This document shows, piece by piece, positions 34,779 through 44,110 of a stretch of 64,000 bases of DNA. Source of the stretch: an uncultured Dorea sp. (GTDB lineage: Bacteria > Bacillota > Clostridia > Lachnospirales > Lachnospiraceae). The number at the start of each line of letters is the position of its first letter. Position 1 is the stretch's first letter. The translations under genes and the position numbers were made by a program. Under the pieces are notes generated by a model. The model worked only from the letters and a program-made list of their open reading frames with translations. It was not told the origin of the DNA and searched no databases. The stretch spans positions 27,940-91,939 of the forward strand of contig CANTDX010000008.1 of assembly GCA_947652615.1 (NCBI GenBank), given 5' to 3'.

Positions 34779-35552
34779 CTACACCACCGCCCTTCTCTGA
34801 AACGGCCGGCTTACGATCCACACGAATCCTCTGCATATCCCCGGAAGGACGATCATACATACCCTTACGCTTGCCACAGTAAGCACTACGCCCACAACGG
34901 TAAGGATCAGCCCCGTTCCGATCAGCGCCAGACCGACCGCGATCTCCGGCGCCAGACTCACCAGCCCCGCTATGAATACACACACACCTGCGAACGCGAT
35001 CGCAACCGACGCAATCACCAGCGTGAAGAACAATACCAAGATCGTGAATCCCACAGCGGCTATCGTAATCAGAATTGCGGCCGCAACCGGAATACCGACC
35101 GGAATCGCCACGAGAACAAGCATGATGATCAGAAAGATCTTAAGCGCGCCGTTCGTCCTTGGCGGCGTCTGTTCGCCGCTTCTCTCATAGCCATATCCAT
35201 GGTAGTCATATTCTCTCCGGCTCTGCTCTGTGTTCCGGTATCCATACCCTTCCGACTTCTGTCCGCTCTCCTTGTATTCTCTTCCGACAGGCACATCCTT
35301 ATTCTCGAATCTTGAATCCGTATATCCCTTCTCGGTGAATTCTCCATGTTCCTTGGAGGCACCTCCAAGATCCGCCTTAATCGTTGCCGCCACCTGCGCA
35401 GGATCGCCAAGCTCAGCGATTACCTGCTGCTCATTCTCTTCCCCTGCATCATCAAAATAATCATTATAAAACTTCATTGCATCTCTTCGTTCCTCTGCCG
35501 GAACATCCTGTAACAATGCGGCTAATTCTGTCATAAATTCTATGCGGTTCAT
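34779..35552 (-). CDS. DUF1700/HAAS domain membrane protein
   Basis: 257 aa. The N-terminal HAAS signalling domain (about residues 1-60: MNRIEFMTELAALLQDVPAEE, YFDDAGEENEQQVIAELGDP) is a PadR partner domain. A tyrosine-rich charged linker (about 75-125) follows, then several hydrophobic segments (about 135-245). The start overlaps the padR stop by 4 bases (ATGA). The HAAS-PadR pairing is a recognised two-protein signalling arrangement. Confidence 0.87.
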   Translation of the reverse strand: MNRIEFMTELAALLQDVPAEERRDAMKFYNDYFDDAGEENEQQVIAELGDPAQVAATIKADLGGASKEHGEFTEKGYTDSRFENKDVPVGREYKESGQKSEGYGYRNTEQSRREYDYHGYGYERSGEQTPPRTNGALKIFLIIMLVLVAIPVGIPVAAAILITIAAVGFTILVLFFTLVIASVAIAFAGVCVFIAGLVSLAPEIAVGLALIGTGLILTVVGVVLTVASVRVCMIVLPGICRGFVWIVSRPFQRRAVV

Positions 35553-35872
35553 ACAGCCACTCCTCCCTTAAACAATTCATTGATCTTAATCGAATAGCTC
35601 TTCCATTCCCTCCGGTACAGATCCAACTGCGCCATGCCTCTTGCCGTCACCTTATAATAACGCCGGTTCCGTCCGTCGATCTGCCTGTCGTACACTTCCA
35701 GGCATTCATCCTTCTGGAGCCTTCTCAGTACGGGATACAGGGTGGATTCGGATACTTCGATGGTCGTCCTGACATCCTGAGTGATCTTATATCCATAGGT
35801 TCCTTCTTTCTCCCGGGACACGACCGCTAAGACGATCGCATCAAGGAGAGCCGCTCCGGTGTTAAATACCAT
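35549..35872 (-). CDS. PadR family transcriptional regulator
   Basis: 107-aa winged-helix repressor of the small PadR-s2 type: LDAIVLAVVSREKEGTYGYKI, ESTLYPVLRRLQKDECLEVYD, RYYKVTARG. AAAGGAG site before the ATG. It heads the operon and probably represses it; a consensus promoter flanked by inverted TATACAATAT sites lies upstream. Confidence 0.92.
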   Translation of the reverse strand: MVFNTGAALLDAIVLAVVSREKEGTYGYKITQDVRTTIEVSESTLYPVLRRLQKDECLEVYDRQIDGRNRRYYKVTARGMAQLDLYRREWKSYSIKINELFKGGVAV

Positions 35873-35910
35873 ATTCTCACTCCTTTACTTGGGATATAAT
35901 AATATTTATT

Positions 35911-35977
35911 TATACAATATTATTTTCATACACATATTATATTCTGTATAATATAGTTTGTCAACCCATATTGTATA
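35911..35977. promoter_or_regulatory. Inverted TATACAATAT sites flanking the padR promoter
   Basis: TATACAATAT (35911-35920) and its exact inverted copy ATATTGTATA (35968-35977) bracket the promoter, one in the leader and one just upstream of the -35. An ATACA/TGTAT pair (35929-35948 region) overlaps the -10. PadR proteins bind this kind of ATACA/TGTAT dyad, so autoregulation is likely. Confidence 0.55.
35936..35964 (-). promoter_or_regulatory. Consensus promoter of the padR operon
   Basis: On minus, TTGACA (35964-35959), a 17-bp spacer and TATAAT (35941-35936): a full sigma-A consensus. Leader of about 60 nt. Confidence 0.9.
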
Positions 35978-36037
35978 AAAAGAAAAATTTGGTATCATAT
36001 TAATTGGAACCAACTACAATCACAGGAGGCATACATC

Positions 36038-36910
36038 ATGAACCAACAAAAGAAGAGCCTGCTATCCGTACATATCGCCGTACTGGGATTCGGCTTATCA
36101 GGCCTGTTCGCCAAATTAGTCAATCAACCCGCGATCGTGATCGCCTGGGGAAGAGTCGTCTTCTCTTCTATATTCTTATTTATATTACTGAAATCACGGA
36201 GACAGTCCGTAACATTGAAATGCCGAAAAGATTATCTGCTCATGGCAGCGGCAGGAATCCTGCTGGCCGTTCACTGGAGTACATTCATGCAGTCCATACA
36301 GGTTGCAACCGTGGCGGTCGGCACCCTGACCTTCTCCACCTATCCGTTGTTTGTAACCTTTCTAGAACCATGGCTCTACCATGAGCAATTAAAGAAATCA
36401 AATGTAATCTGCGCGTTCATCATGCTGGCCGGAGTGATGCTGATCGTACCTGAGTTCCACCTTGATAATTCCATGACCCAGGGCGTGATCTGGGGAATGA
36501 TCGGAAGCCTGACCTACGCGCTCCTGTCGCTGATGAACCGAAGATTCTCGGATCAGTATCCCGGAACCCTGGTGTCCTTATACGAACAGGGAACCGCAGC
36601 CGTCGTACTGTTCCCGGCGCTGTTCCTCCTGCTTCCGGTATTCTCCGCCAGAGATATCATAGGCCTTGTGATCCTTGGCATCGCGTTCACAGCAGGATCC
36701 CACTCCCTGTTCATCAGCGGCCTTAAGCACGTGAAGGTGCAGACAGCAGGCATCATATCAAGCCTGGAATCTGTATACGGAATCCTGGCGGCGCTTATCG
36801 TCCTTCACGAGATCCCCGGCTTAAGAGAGCTTGCCGGCGGCGTGATTATCATGGGGGTGGTCTTCTACTCCACTCTGACTTCCGCCGGCGAACAGCGCAC
36901 CGCCGACTGA
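36038..36910 (+). CDS. EamA/DMT-family transporter
   Basis: 290 aa, ten predicted membrane helices in two EamA repeats (about residues 8-135 and 150-280). Typical DMT features: FGLSGLFAKLVNQPAIVIAWGRVVFSS, HWSTFMQSIQVATVAVGTLTF and SLESVYGILAALIVLHE. Family members export amino acids or metabolites; the substrate cannot be predicted. AGGAGG site before the ATG. Monocistronic, divergent from padR, so it may feel the same operator region. Confidence 0.88.
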   Translation: MNQQKKSLLSVHIAVLGFGLSGLFAKLVNQPAIVIAWGRVVFSSIFLFILLKSRRQSVTLKCRKDYLLMAAAGILLAVHWSTFMQSIQVATVAVGTLTFSTYPLFVTFLEPWLYHEQLKKSNVICAFIMLAGVMLIVPEFHLDNSMTQGVIWGMIGSLTYALLSLMNRRFSDQYPGTLVSLYEQGTAAVVLFPALFLLLPVFSARDIIGLVILGIAFTAGSHSLFISGLKHVKVQTAGIISSLESVYGILAALIVLHEIPGLRELAGGVIIMGVVFYSTLTSAGEQRTAD

Positions 36911-36920
36911 CGGCGGTGCG
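36896..36920. terminator. Hairpin between eamA-like gene and addA
   Basis: CGCACCGCCG and CGGCGGTGCG pair perfectly (10 bp, 5-nt loop); the transporter stop codon is in the loop. It sits between convergent genes. No T-run follows on either strand. Confidence 0.6.
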
Positions 36921-36939
36921 GTTCCGTCCATGATACGCC

Positions 36940-39900
36940 TTACACCCCTATCTCCTGTCCGATCGTAAATGAATAGATGATCTTCTCCTTTATCTTCTTC
37001 TCTGTCATCTGTTCCAACGCCTTTCCATAATAATCAAGCTGGGCATGATATTTCTCCGCCAGTTCTTCTGCCCGGAAGACCTTATCCGTCTTGTAATCCA
37101 GCACCACAAGACCGTCCTCCTCTTCAAAATACACGTCGATGATCCCCTGTACCAGGATCAGCTCTCCCTCCTGTTCCTCAGGATAGATCTCCCTTGCATC
37201 CACGCCAAGGACAAAGGGCTGCTCCTTCCATAGCTTCCCCTTCTTCGCCGCCTCCTTCATCCTTTGGCCTGCAGAGCTCTTAAGAAAGCGAAGGATATCC
37301 TCTGTCCGGATACAGTCCGCCATCTCCCGGCTCATCTTTCCTGCTTCTTTGAATGCCTCTGCCGCGGCGCTCAGATCATCCGCGTCATATTCCAGAGAGA
37401 AGTCAAGAAGCTCCATCAGCCTGTGGTACGCTGTACCTCTTGAGGCGCCGGTAAGCTCTTCCTCTTCCTGCAGGAATCTCGGGATCAGCGGCACTACATC
37501 CGGCTCCTCGTAAGGCGTCTCACCGTTTTCCAAGGATTCCTCCCCTAAGGATTCCAATAAATAGATCCGTTTCTTAAGCTCAGACACCGTAAACTTAAGC
37601 TTCTGATTCCTGCTGTCCTCATAAGGGTAACGATAGGCAAACTGCCTTTCGATACTCTGATTCATCTCCGTATCATAGACTCTGTCCGAATCCCAATTTT
37701 CCAGAGCCGCCCGGTGAAGCCTGCCTGCCGTCTCCTCCGTCACCTCTTCCCGCACGATATCCTCGAAAGTCAGAACTTTCCTTACGATCGGTACGTCTTC
37801 CTTCACCCTCATAAGCGCAGGAAGAATCCAGTCCCAGTATGTGACCGCTTTACTCAGCCGCCCAAATGACAGCGCTTCCTCCTTGCGGTTCCTTACCATC
37901 TCATATCCGGCCCATTTTTTCTCCAGATTCGATATGGTCCCTGTAATGATCAATTTCTCCTTCGCCCTGGTAAATGCTACATACAGCACCCGCAGCTCTT
38001 CCCCAAGACTGTCCAGCACCTCTTCCTTCTGCATGGCTTTCTTGATAATACTGGGACTCTTGGTTCTCTTCTCAATATCAATGGCATCCAGCCCCGCTCC
38101 CATCCTGGAGTGGAGGATGACGCTGCTTCTCGCATCCTGCATATTGAAGCGTTTCCCCATTCCCGAAGCGAATACAACCGGGAATTCCAGTCCTTTGCTC
38201 TTGTGGATGGTCATGATGCGCACGGTATCCGACTGCTCATCCTCTATGCTTGCCTCTCCGTAGTCCACATTATACTTCTGAAGCTGCTCGATATAGCGCA
38301 CGAAATGAAACAGCCCCTTATAGCTGGCCGCCTCGAAACTCCTCGCTTTCTCCACCAGCATATCCAGGTTCGCCTTCCTCTGCCGGCCGCCCGGCATGGC
38401 GGCAGTCAGGTCCCCGTATCCCGTCTCTTCCAAGATCTTCCACAGAAGCTCGTGCATCGGCGTATAGGGAACGATCCTCCGAAACCTGTCTATCTGTCCC
38501 AGACAAGCTTCCAATTTCCCCCGGACCGCCGGATCCTTCCCCTCTGCGCGGTAGCTTAAAACAGCCTGACAGAAGGGAAGCCCCCTGTACTCTGCCCTGA
38601 TCACCGCCAGCTCTTCTTCCGTCAATCCGCCAAAGGATGAGGCCAGTACCGCTGCCAACGGGATATCCTGCCTTTGGTTATCAAGAACCCGCAGATAGTC
38701 AAGCAGCACCCCGATCTCCTGTGTCGCAAAATATCCTTCCCGCGTTCCCGCGTAAGCCGGAATTCCTTCCCGGTTCAGCACCTCGGTAAATAGATCGGCG
38801 AAGCCTTCCACACTCCTTGTGAGGATCACGATATCCGAATAGCGGACCGGCCGGAACTCTCCCGTCTTCTTGTCGATCACCTGATGATGCGACCTAAGTT
38901 CCCGGATCCGGGCAGCGATCGCCCTGGCTTCCAATTCCCGTTCGCCGATCCCTCCGGAAGTCTTCCCTCCCTCCGGATTCCGGGCGGCTTCCTCCTGCTC
39001 ATTCACATCGCTGTCAATGATCAGCACCTCCGTCTCAAGATTCTCACCTTCTTTATAATCCGCCCCCACGTACAGCGCCGCCTGGTCGTCATAGGCGATC
39101 CCGCCAAGCTCACGGGTCATGATCTGCCGGAAGATATGATTCACACTGTCAAGAACCTCCCGTCTGCTGCGGAAGTTCTTATGCAGGTCAATACGCTGTT
39201 CTGCCGGCGCAGCCTTCTCAGACTCCAAGGCGCCGGAACCGGTCTCATCTCCCGGTTTATCTTCCTCCGGCAGCGCATATGTATGAAACTTCTCCATGAA
39301 AAGCTCCGGCCTTGACAGGCGGAACCGGTAGATACTCTGCTTCACATCCCCCACCATGAAGATATTATAGCGCCCCTTAGATACCGTAGAGATACTGGTA
39401 AGGATCGTCTCTTGTATCAGGTTGCTGTCCTGGTATTCATCGATCATGATCTCCTGAAACTGTTCCTGGTATTCCTTCGCCGCCGCAGACGGTACAAAGC
39501 CTTCCCCGTCTTCGCCTCTTTCTGTCAGGATCCTGAGCGCATACTGCTCCATATCGGAGAAATCTATCATATTCCGGGCGCGCTTCTTCTCCTCGAATCT
39601 CTGTGAGAACGCCTGCACCAATCCGGCAAGCTCTTCCATCGCCGGACGGCACGCCTGGATATCCAGAAGCATCCCTTCCGCATCCTGATAGAAATACTGC
39701 TCCGCCAGATCTTTCACGATCCCCTTCACTTCATCCCGTATTGCCTTAACCCCGGCCACTTTCTCCTCCGATACCGTCTTATCCCGGTTTGCCGCAAGCC
39801 GCACCCAGGAAATCTTAGCCGCCGCCCTGCACATTTCCTCAAAATCACTGACAGATATCAGCTTCTCTATAATCTGCTGATCCTTAAAGAGCGCCGTTTC

Positions 39901-40641
39901 ATAAACCGCAGGTCCGTCCGCTTCCTGGCAGAGGGCGATCCCGGCCTCTATAAGCTCTGCCGCTTCCTTAAGATATCCCGCCGTGTTCTTCATGATCAGC
40001 CGTATAGAATCGCTTGCCTTAAGCTCTTCAAGCGTATCGATCTGATAAGACCTCACACAATCCCGGATCCATCTATCGGCATCCGGATAGCTCCGGGAGT
40101 ATTCATAGATCTTAAGGATCAGCTCTTCGATCTTCTTATCATTCCTCCCACTTCCGTATGCAAGGGTAAAATCAAGAAAACACTGCTCTTTCTGCTGATA
40201 CTTCTCCTCCAATACCTCTCTTAGCACATCCTGCCTAAGCAGCTTCAATTCACCCTCTTCGCCCACACGGAAGCCCGGATCAATATCGATGGCATGAAAA
40301 TGATCCCTGACCACAGACAGACAGAAGCTGTGGATCGTGGTGATCCGGGCATTGTGGATCAGCGTCGCCTGCTGCTTTAAGTGTTCGTTATCCGGTTCCT
40401 CCTCAAGCTTACGCTCTATGGCATTGCGGATACGCTCCTTCATCTCTGCCGCCGCCGCCTCTGTAAATGTTACGATCAGCAGATGATCCACATCCACAGG
40501 ATGGGTCCCTGAAGTCAGCATCGCAATGATGCGCTCCACCAGAACTGCCGTCTTCCCGGAACCTGCCGCCGCCGACACCAGGATATTCCTGTCTCTTAAT
40601 TCGATGACCTGCCGCTGTTCTTTCGTCCATGCTACGCCCAT
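36940..40641 (-). CDS. addA: ATP-dependent helicase/nuclease AddA
   Basis: Helicase-nuclease of the AddAB break-repair complex, which resects double-strand ends for RecA. UvrD-like N-terminus with Walker A (SAAAGSGKTAVLVERI), IMIDEYQDSN (Walker B), RIMTIHKSKGLEFPVV and LYVAFTRAKEKL; C-terminal RecB-type nuclease with VLDYKTDKV. 1233 aa is normal. ATG 40641 has a GGAGG site 6 bases upstream and overlaps the addB stop by one base (TGATG); a GTG one codon earlier is less likely. Confidence 0.96.
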   Translation of the reverse strand: MGVAWTKEQRQVIELRDRNILVSAAAGSGKTAVLVERIIAMLTSGTHPVDVDHLLIVTFTEAAAAEMKERIRNAIERKLEEEPDNEHLKQQATLIHNARITTIHSFCLSVVRDHFHAIDIDPGFRVGEEGELKLLRQDVLREVLEEKYQQKEQCFLDFTLAYGSGRNDKKIEELILKIYEYSRSYPDADRWIRDCVRSYQIDTLEELKASDSIRLIMKNTAGYLKEAAELIEAGIALCQEADGPAVYETALFKDQQIIEKLISVSDFEEMCRAAAKISWVRLAANRDKTVSEEKVAGVKAIRDEVKGIVKDLAEQYFYQDAEGMLLDIQACRPAMEELAGLVQAFSQRFEEKKRARNMIDFSDMEQYALRILTERGEDGEGFVPSAAAKEYQEQFQEIMIDEYQDSNLIQETILTSISTVSKGRYNIFMVGDVKQSIYRFRLSRPELFMEKFHTYALPEEDKPGDETGSGALESEKAAPAEQRIDLHKNFRSRREVLDSVNHIFRQIMTRELGGIAYDDQAALYVGADYKEGENLETEVLIIDSDVNEQEEAARNPEGGKTSGGIGERELEARAIAARIRELRSHHQVIDKKTGEFRPVRYSDIVILTRSVEGFADLFTEVLNREGIPAYAGTREGYFATQEIGVLLDYLRVLDNQRQDIPLAAVLASSFGGLTEEELAVIRAEYRGLPFCQAVLSYRAEGKDPAVRGKLEACLGQIDRFRRIVPYTPMHELLWKILEETGYGDLTAAMPGGRQRKANLDMLVEKARSFEAASYKGLFHFVRYIEQLQKYNVDYGEASIEDEQSDTVRIMTIHKSKGLEFPVVFASGMGKRFNMQDARSSVILHSRMGAGLDAIDIEKRTKSPSIIKKAMQKEEVLDSLGEELRVLYVAFTRAKEKLIITGTISNLEKKWAGYEMVRNRKEEALSFGRLSKAVTYWDWILPALMRVKEDVPIVRKVLTFEDIVREEVTEETAGRLHRAALENWDSDRVYDTEMNQSIERQFAYRYPYEDSRNQKLKFTVSELKKRIYLLESLGEESLENGETPYEEPDVVPLIPRFLQEEEELTGASRGTAYHRLMELLDFSLEYDADDLSAAAEAFKEAGKMSREMADCIRTEDILRFLKSSAGQRMKEAAKKGKLWKEQPFVLGVDAREIYPEEQEGELILVQGIIDVYFEEEDGLVVLDYKTDKVFRAEELAEKYHAQLDYYGKALEQMTEKKIKEKIIYSFTIGQEIGV

Positions 40642-43600
40642 CACTTACTCCTCCCCTCTTCTGCCATCATTGCCGCAACCGCTTCTTCCTTGCTCATCTT
40701 CCCGATATCCCGGTATTCATATCCCGGAATCTTCATATCAAATCCGCAGATATGCCGGTACTGACAGTAATCACAGCCCGTCTCCTGCCCCTTCCGGTAA
40801 GGGGAAACTTCCGTCCTCCCCTCAAGAATTCCCCGATGTGCTTCCTTAACCTTCCTTGCCGCATGCCGCATCATTAGCTGAAACTCCTCCTCTGGTACTG
40901 CCTTCGAGTTCTTGGCAAGGCTACCGTTCTTATTATATTTGACCGGAACCGCAAGAGACTCCCCGCTCTGGCAGCGATCCATATGCAGGAGCACATCGTC
41001 CTTAAGATTGATCAGCCCGTCCGGTTTAAGCTCTTTCAAGATGGCTTCCTCTTCCCCCCCTTCCTTCTTCTTATCCACCAACGGATCGTGGATCCGATAA
41101 TAGAACACTCCTGCCGGAACCACCTCACGGTCAGGATAAAGCTGCTCCTCAAGGCTGACTGCCGCATCCATATAAACCATCAACTGCAGCTGCAGTCCAT
41201 GATACAAGGAGACCACATCGAAAGCCTTACTCCCAGTCTTATAGTCCACCACCTTCACGTAGACCTTCTCCCCCTCTTCATAAGTATCGATCCGGTCGAT
41301 CTTCCCGTTCGCGAAACGGATCTCATTGGCAGACGGACGGAAATCCCCCGCCTCAAGCTGCTTAGTCAGCGCCCACACCGTCCGCTCAAGCATCCGTTTC
41401 ATACGAACGATCAGATATTCATCCCGGGCAGAACTATAGAGGATCGCATTCCCGTAATCCGTGACGGCTTCCTCCACGCTCTCTTCTATATACTGCCTTC
41501 TGGCATCCTCCGAGACAACCGTCCAGTCAAGGCCGTCCTTCTCAAGCTTCTTCGCATATTTCTCCAGGGCGCTGTGACACACGTTACCCAGATCCACCGC
41601 CTGAAACTCATACTGCTGCCTCTCTCTGAGCCCAAGGCCGTACGTCAGGAAATGTGCAAACGCACAGACCGCAAACCGCTCCATCCTGGTAATACTGTCC
41701 TCAAAATCCTCCCCGTAGAGCCTCCTTGCCACAGCCTGGGTCAGACCATCCGCCGGCCGGCGGTAATACCCTGCCGCAAGCAGCTCTTCCACCTTCTCCT
41801 TCCAATTTTCGCTCTTCTTATACCAGCTATACAGCTCCTTCCACACATCATCCATGCCGTTATCAAGACTTCTGAGCCCCTGGATCAGATACTCAAGCCC
41901 CATCTTCTCTGTCAGCTCCCGCTTCTTAAGCGTCTTCTCCTCCTCGTCCACAACAGAAAGCAGCGGATACATCCTCCTTAAATCCTGTATCAGATATGCC
42001 GGACGGATGCTCTTGCCCTCCGCGGACACCTTACTATAGTAGATCTTAACCTTCTCCGAGGGTTTGGTCAGGTTCGAATAGAGGTAGAATTTCTGGATAT
42101 ACGCTCTCTCCTTCCCGCCCGGCGCCAGCGCCAGCTTCTCCTTCTGGAAATGCTCCCGGTCCCGCTCGGACAGCAATCCTGTGCGAAGCAGCGCCCCCGG
42201 AAGCTGCGAATCATTGGCTCCAAGAAAGAATAACGCACGGATGTCCTTAAGCCTGGTCCGCTCCACATCTCCAGCTACCACCTGATCTGTCCCCGGCGGG
42301 ATCACGCCCACCCGCGCCTCCTCAAGCCCCGCGTCCAGAAGGCGGCAGTATTCCTCAAGACCAACCCGCTCATCTCCCAGAAGCTCCACAAACTTATCGA
42401 ATAACTCCACAACAATCCGGTACACCTGAGCATATTCTTTGGCAAGGGCAAGCTCCCCCATCGCCTGGAATTCTTCTTCCTGCCTCTTAAGCCTTACCTG
42501 AAGCTCCTCTCTGACCATGAACTCATATACTGCAAGCGTGATATCCCTGACCGTCTTCTGCCTCTGCTTTAGCACGAACATCAGCGGATCTGCCTTCTCC
42601 ACCAGCAATACCCGGAAATGATTCATGCGCTCCAGATCCTTCGCACTCATACCCTTAATGAGACGTACCCATCTCTCCTGCCATCTCTTATATCCCTTGA
42701 TGCCAAGGCCCAGGACATAATTCTCCAGTTCATCCACTTCTTCGAAGGTAAAGCCGGCAAGATTCGTCCGAAGGAAACGGAACACACTCTCATAGGTGAA
42801 GTTCTGCTCTGCCATATTGAGAAGGCTCCGGATATATTCTACGAAGGAATTCAAAAGCACACTCCTCTTGTGATCCATGAATGCCGGTATCTCATACAGA
42901 TCAAACGCCCGCTCAAGATAATCTCCGTACACATCCATATTGCTTACGATCACGCCGATCTCCCGGTAACGCATCCCCTCTTCGCGCACCAGACGCCGGA
43001 TCTCCCCCGCCGCGGCCAGCGCTTCCTCCCTGGGATTCCTGGCGGCGTGGATGCTCAACGCGTCTGTTTCCTTGTCAAATGTTCCGGCTCCGTAGCGGAA
43101 CAGGTTCTTCTCCAAGAACGCAAGCGCTTCGTTACCGCGGAACCGATATACCGGCTCTTCGTATCTGCAGATTGGTTCTTCTATCTCAATTCGGCTCTCT
43201 CTCGCCAGAGAAACCAGTGTAGTCACCATATGCTTGCTGAGCGCAAATAACTGATATGGGTGGCGGTACACATACGGATTCTCCCTCTCATCCATAGTCA
43301 CCGTCACCATAACCTTGCGGCATCTTCGCATAAGCTTAAGAATCAACCGGTTCTGCACCGGCGTAAAGCCTGTAAACCCGTCCAGAACAACGGTGCTGTT
43401 CCTCAAAATTTCCGACTGCCCCACCATACGGTTCAATACATCCAGAAGTTCCTCCTTCGTGATATATTTCTTCTCAAGATACTCCGTAAATCCCCGGTAC
43501 AGGACCCCGATATCCTTTAATTTGTAGTACAGCCTGGAATCCTCGCCGATGGTCTCCATCACCTTCTCTAACTCCTCCTGTCCGATATCATACTGGGTGA

Positions 43601-43985
43601 ATTCGGAGATGACGGACTTGACCTCGCTGATATAGCCAAGCTTCTTCATATTCCCCTTCAGGATACACAGCTCATCCTCGTAATCCCCCGCAAGCTTGCG
43701 AAGGATCAGATTCTTCCCCTCATCGTCAAGTACGGGAAGCATCTCCCCGCCGATCTCTTCGAATACGCGGTAAGCGAGCCTTGCAAAGCTTAGGACGTCG
43801 ATGTTCATGATCCCTTTCCTTGGATGCATGGTAACCAGGTCCTTCTGCGTCTGCATGGTAAACTGCTCGGGCACAAGGACGATGTAATTCTGCTTCGGGC
43901 AGCGCATAGATTCCTCGATGATATGATGATACAGGTGATATGATTTGCCGGAGCCTGACGGCCCGAATATGAATTGCAGGGACAT
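40641..43985 (-). CDS. addB: ATP-dependent nuclease subunit AddB
   Basis: Partner of AddA; scans for Chi and cuts one strand. Walker A GPSGSGKSYH at the N-terminus, degenerate helicase core, C-terminal nuclease (KVVDYKTGSKAFD) and the iron-sulphur cysteines (one in ERFAVCAFAH, three in ETGCDYCQYRHIC). 1114 aa fits the Clostridia form. GAGGAGG site; own promoter 33 bases upstream. Confidence 0.96.
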   Translation of the reverse strand: MSLQFIFGPSGSGKSYHLYHHIIEESMRCPKQNYIVLVPEQFTMQTQKDLVTMHPRKGIMNIDVLSFARLAYRVFEEIGGEMLPVLDDEGKNLILRKLAGDYEDELCILKGNMKKLGYISEVKSVISEFTQYDIGQEELEKVMETIGEDSRLYYKLKDIGVLYRGFTEYLEKKYITKEELLDVLNRMVGQSEILRNSTVVLDGFTGFTPVQNRLILKLMRRCRKVMVTVTMDERENPYVYRHPYQLFALSKHMVTTLVSLARESRIEIEEPICRYEEPVYRFRGNEALAFLEKNLFRYGAGTFDKETDALSIHAARNPREEALAAAGEIRRLVREEGMRYREIGVIVSNMDVYGDYLERAFDLYEIPAFMDHKRSVLLNSFVEYIRSLLNMAEQNFTYESVFRFLRTNLAGFTFEEVDELENYVLGLGIKGYKRWQERWVRLIKGMSAKDLERMNHFRVLLVEKADPLMFVLKQRQKTVRDITLAVYEFMVREELQVRLKRQEEEFQAMGELALAKEYAQVYRIVVELFDKFVELLGDERVGLEEYCRLLDAGLEEARVGVIPPGTDQVVAGDVERTRLKDIRALFFLGANDSQLPGALLRTGLLSERDREHFQKEKLALAPGGKERAYIQKFYLYSNLTKPSEKVKIYYSKVSAEGKSIRPAYLIQDLRRMYPLLSVVDEEEKTLKKRELTEKMGLEYLIQGLRSLDNGMDDVWKELYSWYKKSENWKEKVEELLAAGYYRRPADGLTQAVARRLYGEDFEDSITRMERFAVCAFAHFLTYGLGLRERQQYEFQAVDLGNVCHSALEKYAKKLEKDGLDWTVVSEDARRQYIEESVEEAVTDYGNAILYSSARDEYLIVRMKRMLERTVWALTKQLEAGDFRPSANEIRFANGKIDRIDTYEEGEKVYVKVVDYKTGSKAFDVVSLYHGLQLQLMVYMDAAVSLEEQLYPDREVVPAGVFYYRIHDPLVDKKKEGGEEEAILKELKPDGLINLKDDVLLHMDRCQSGESLAVPVKYNKNGSLAKNSKAVPEEEFQLMMRHAARKVKEAHRGILEGRTEVSPYRKGQETGCDYCQYRHICGFDMKIPGYEYRDIGKMSKEEAVAAMMAEEGRSK

Positions 43986-44017
43986 ATGCTTTCCTCCTCA
44001 TTTCATGGTATTGTTTT

Positions 44018-44046
44018 ATTGTACTATACATATTTTCCAAAAACAA
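44018..44046 (-). promoter_or_regulatory. Promoter of addBA
   Basis: On minus, TTGTTT (44046-44041), a 17-bp spacer and TACAAT (44023-44018). It lies right after the terminator of the upstream gene. Confidence 0.6.
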
Positions 44047-44051
44047 TCATC

Positions 44052-44096
44052 AAAATATGCCCTGTGCAGTTCCTTGTTCCAAACCGCACAGGGCAT
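44052..44096 (-). terminator. Terminator after the molybdenum hydroxylase gene
   Basis: ATGCCCTGTGC (44057-44067) and GCACAGGGCAT (44086-44096) pair perfectly over 11 bp; on minus the stem is followed by ATTTTG. It starts 14 bases after the stop codon. Confidence 0.85.
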
Positions 44097-44110
44097 TTCT
44101 ATCCCGCAAA

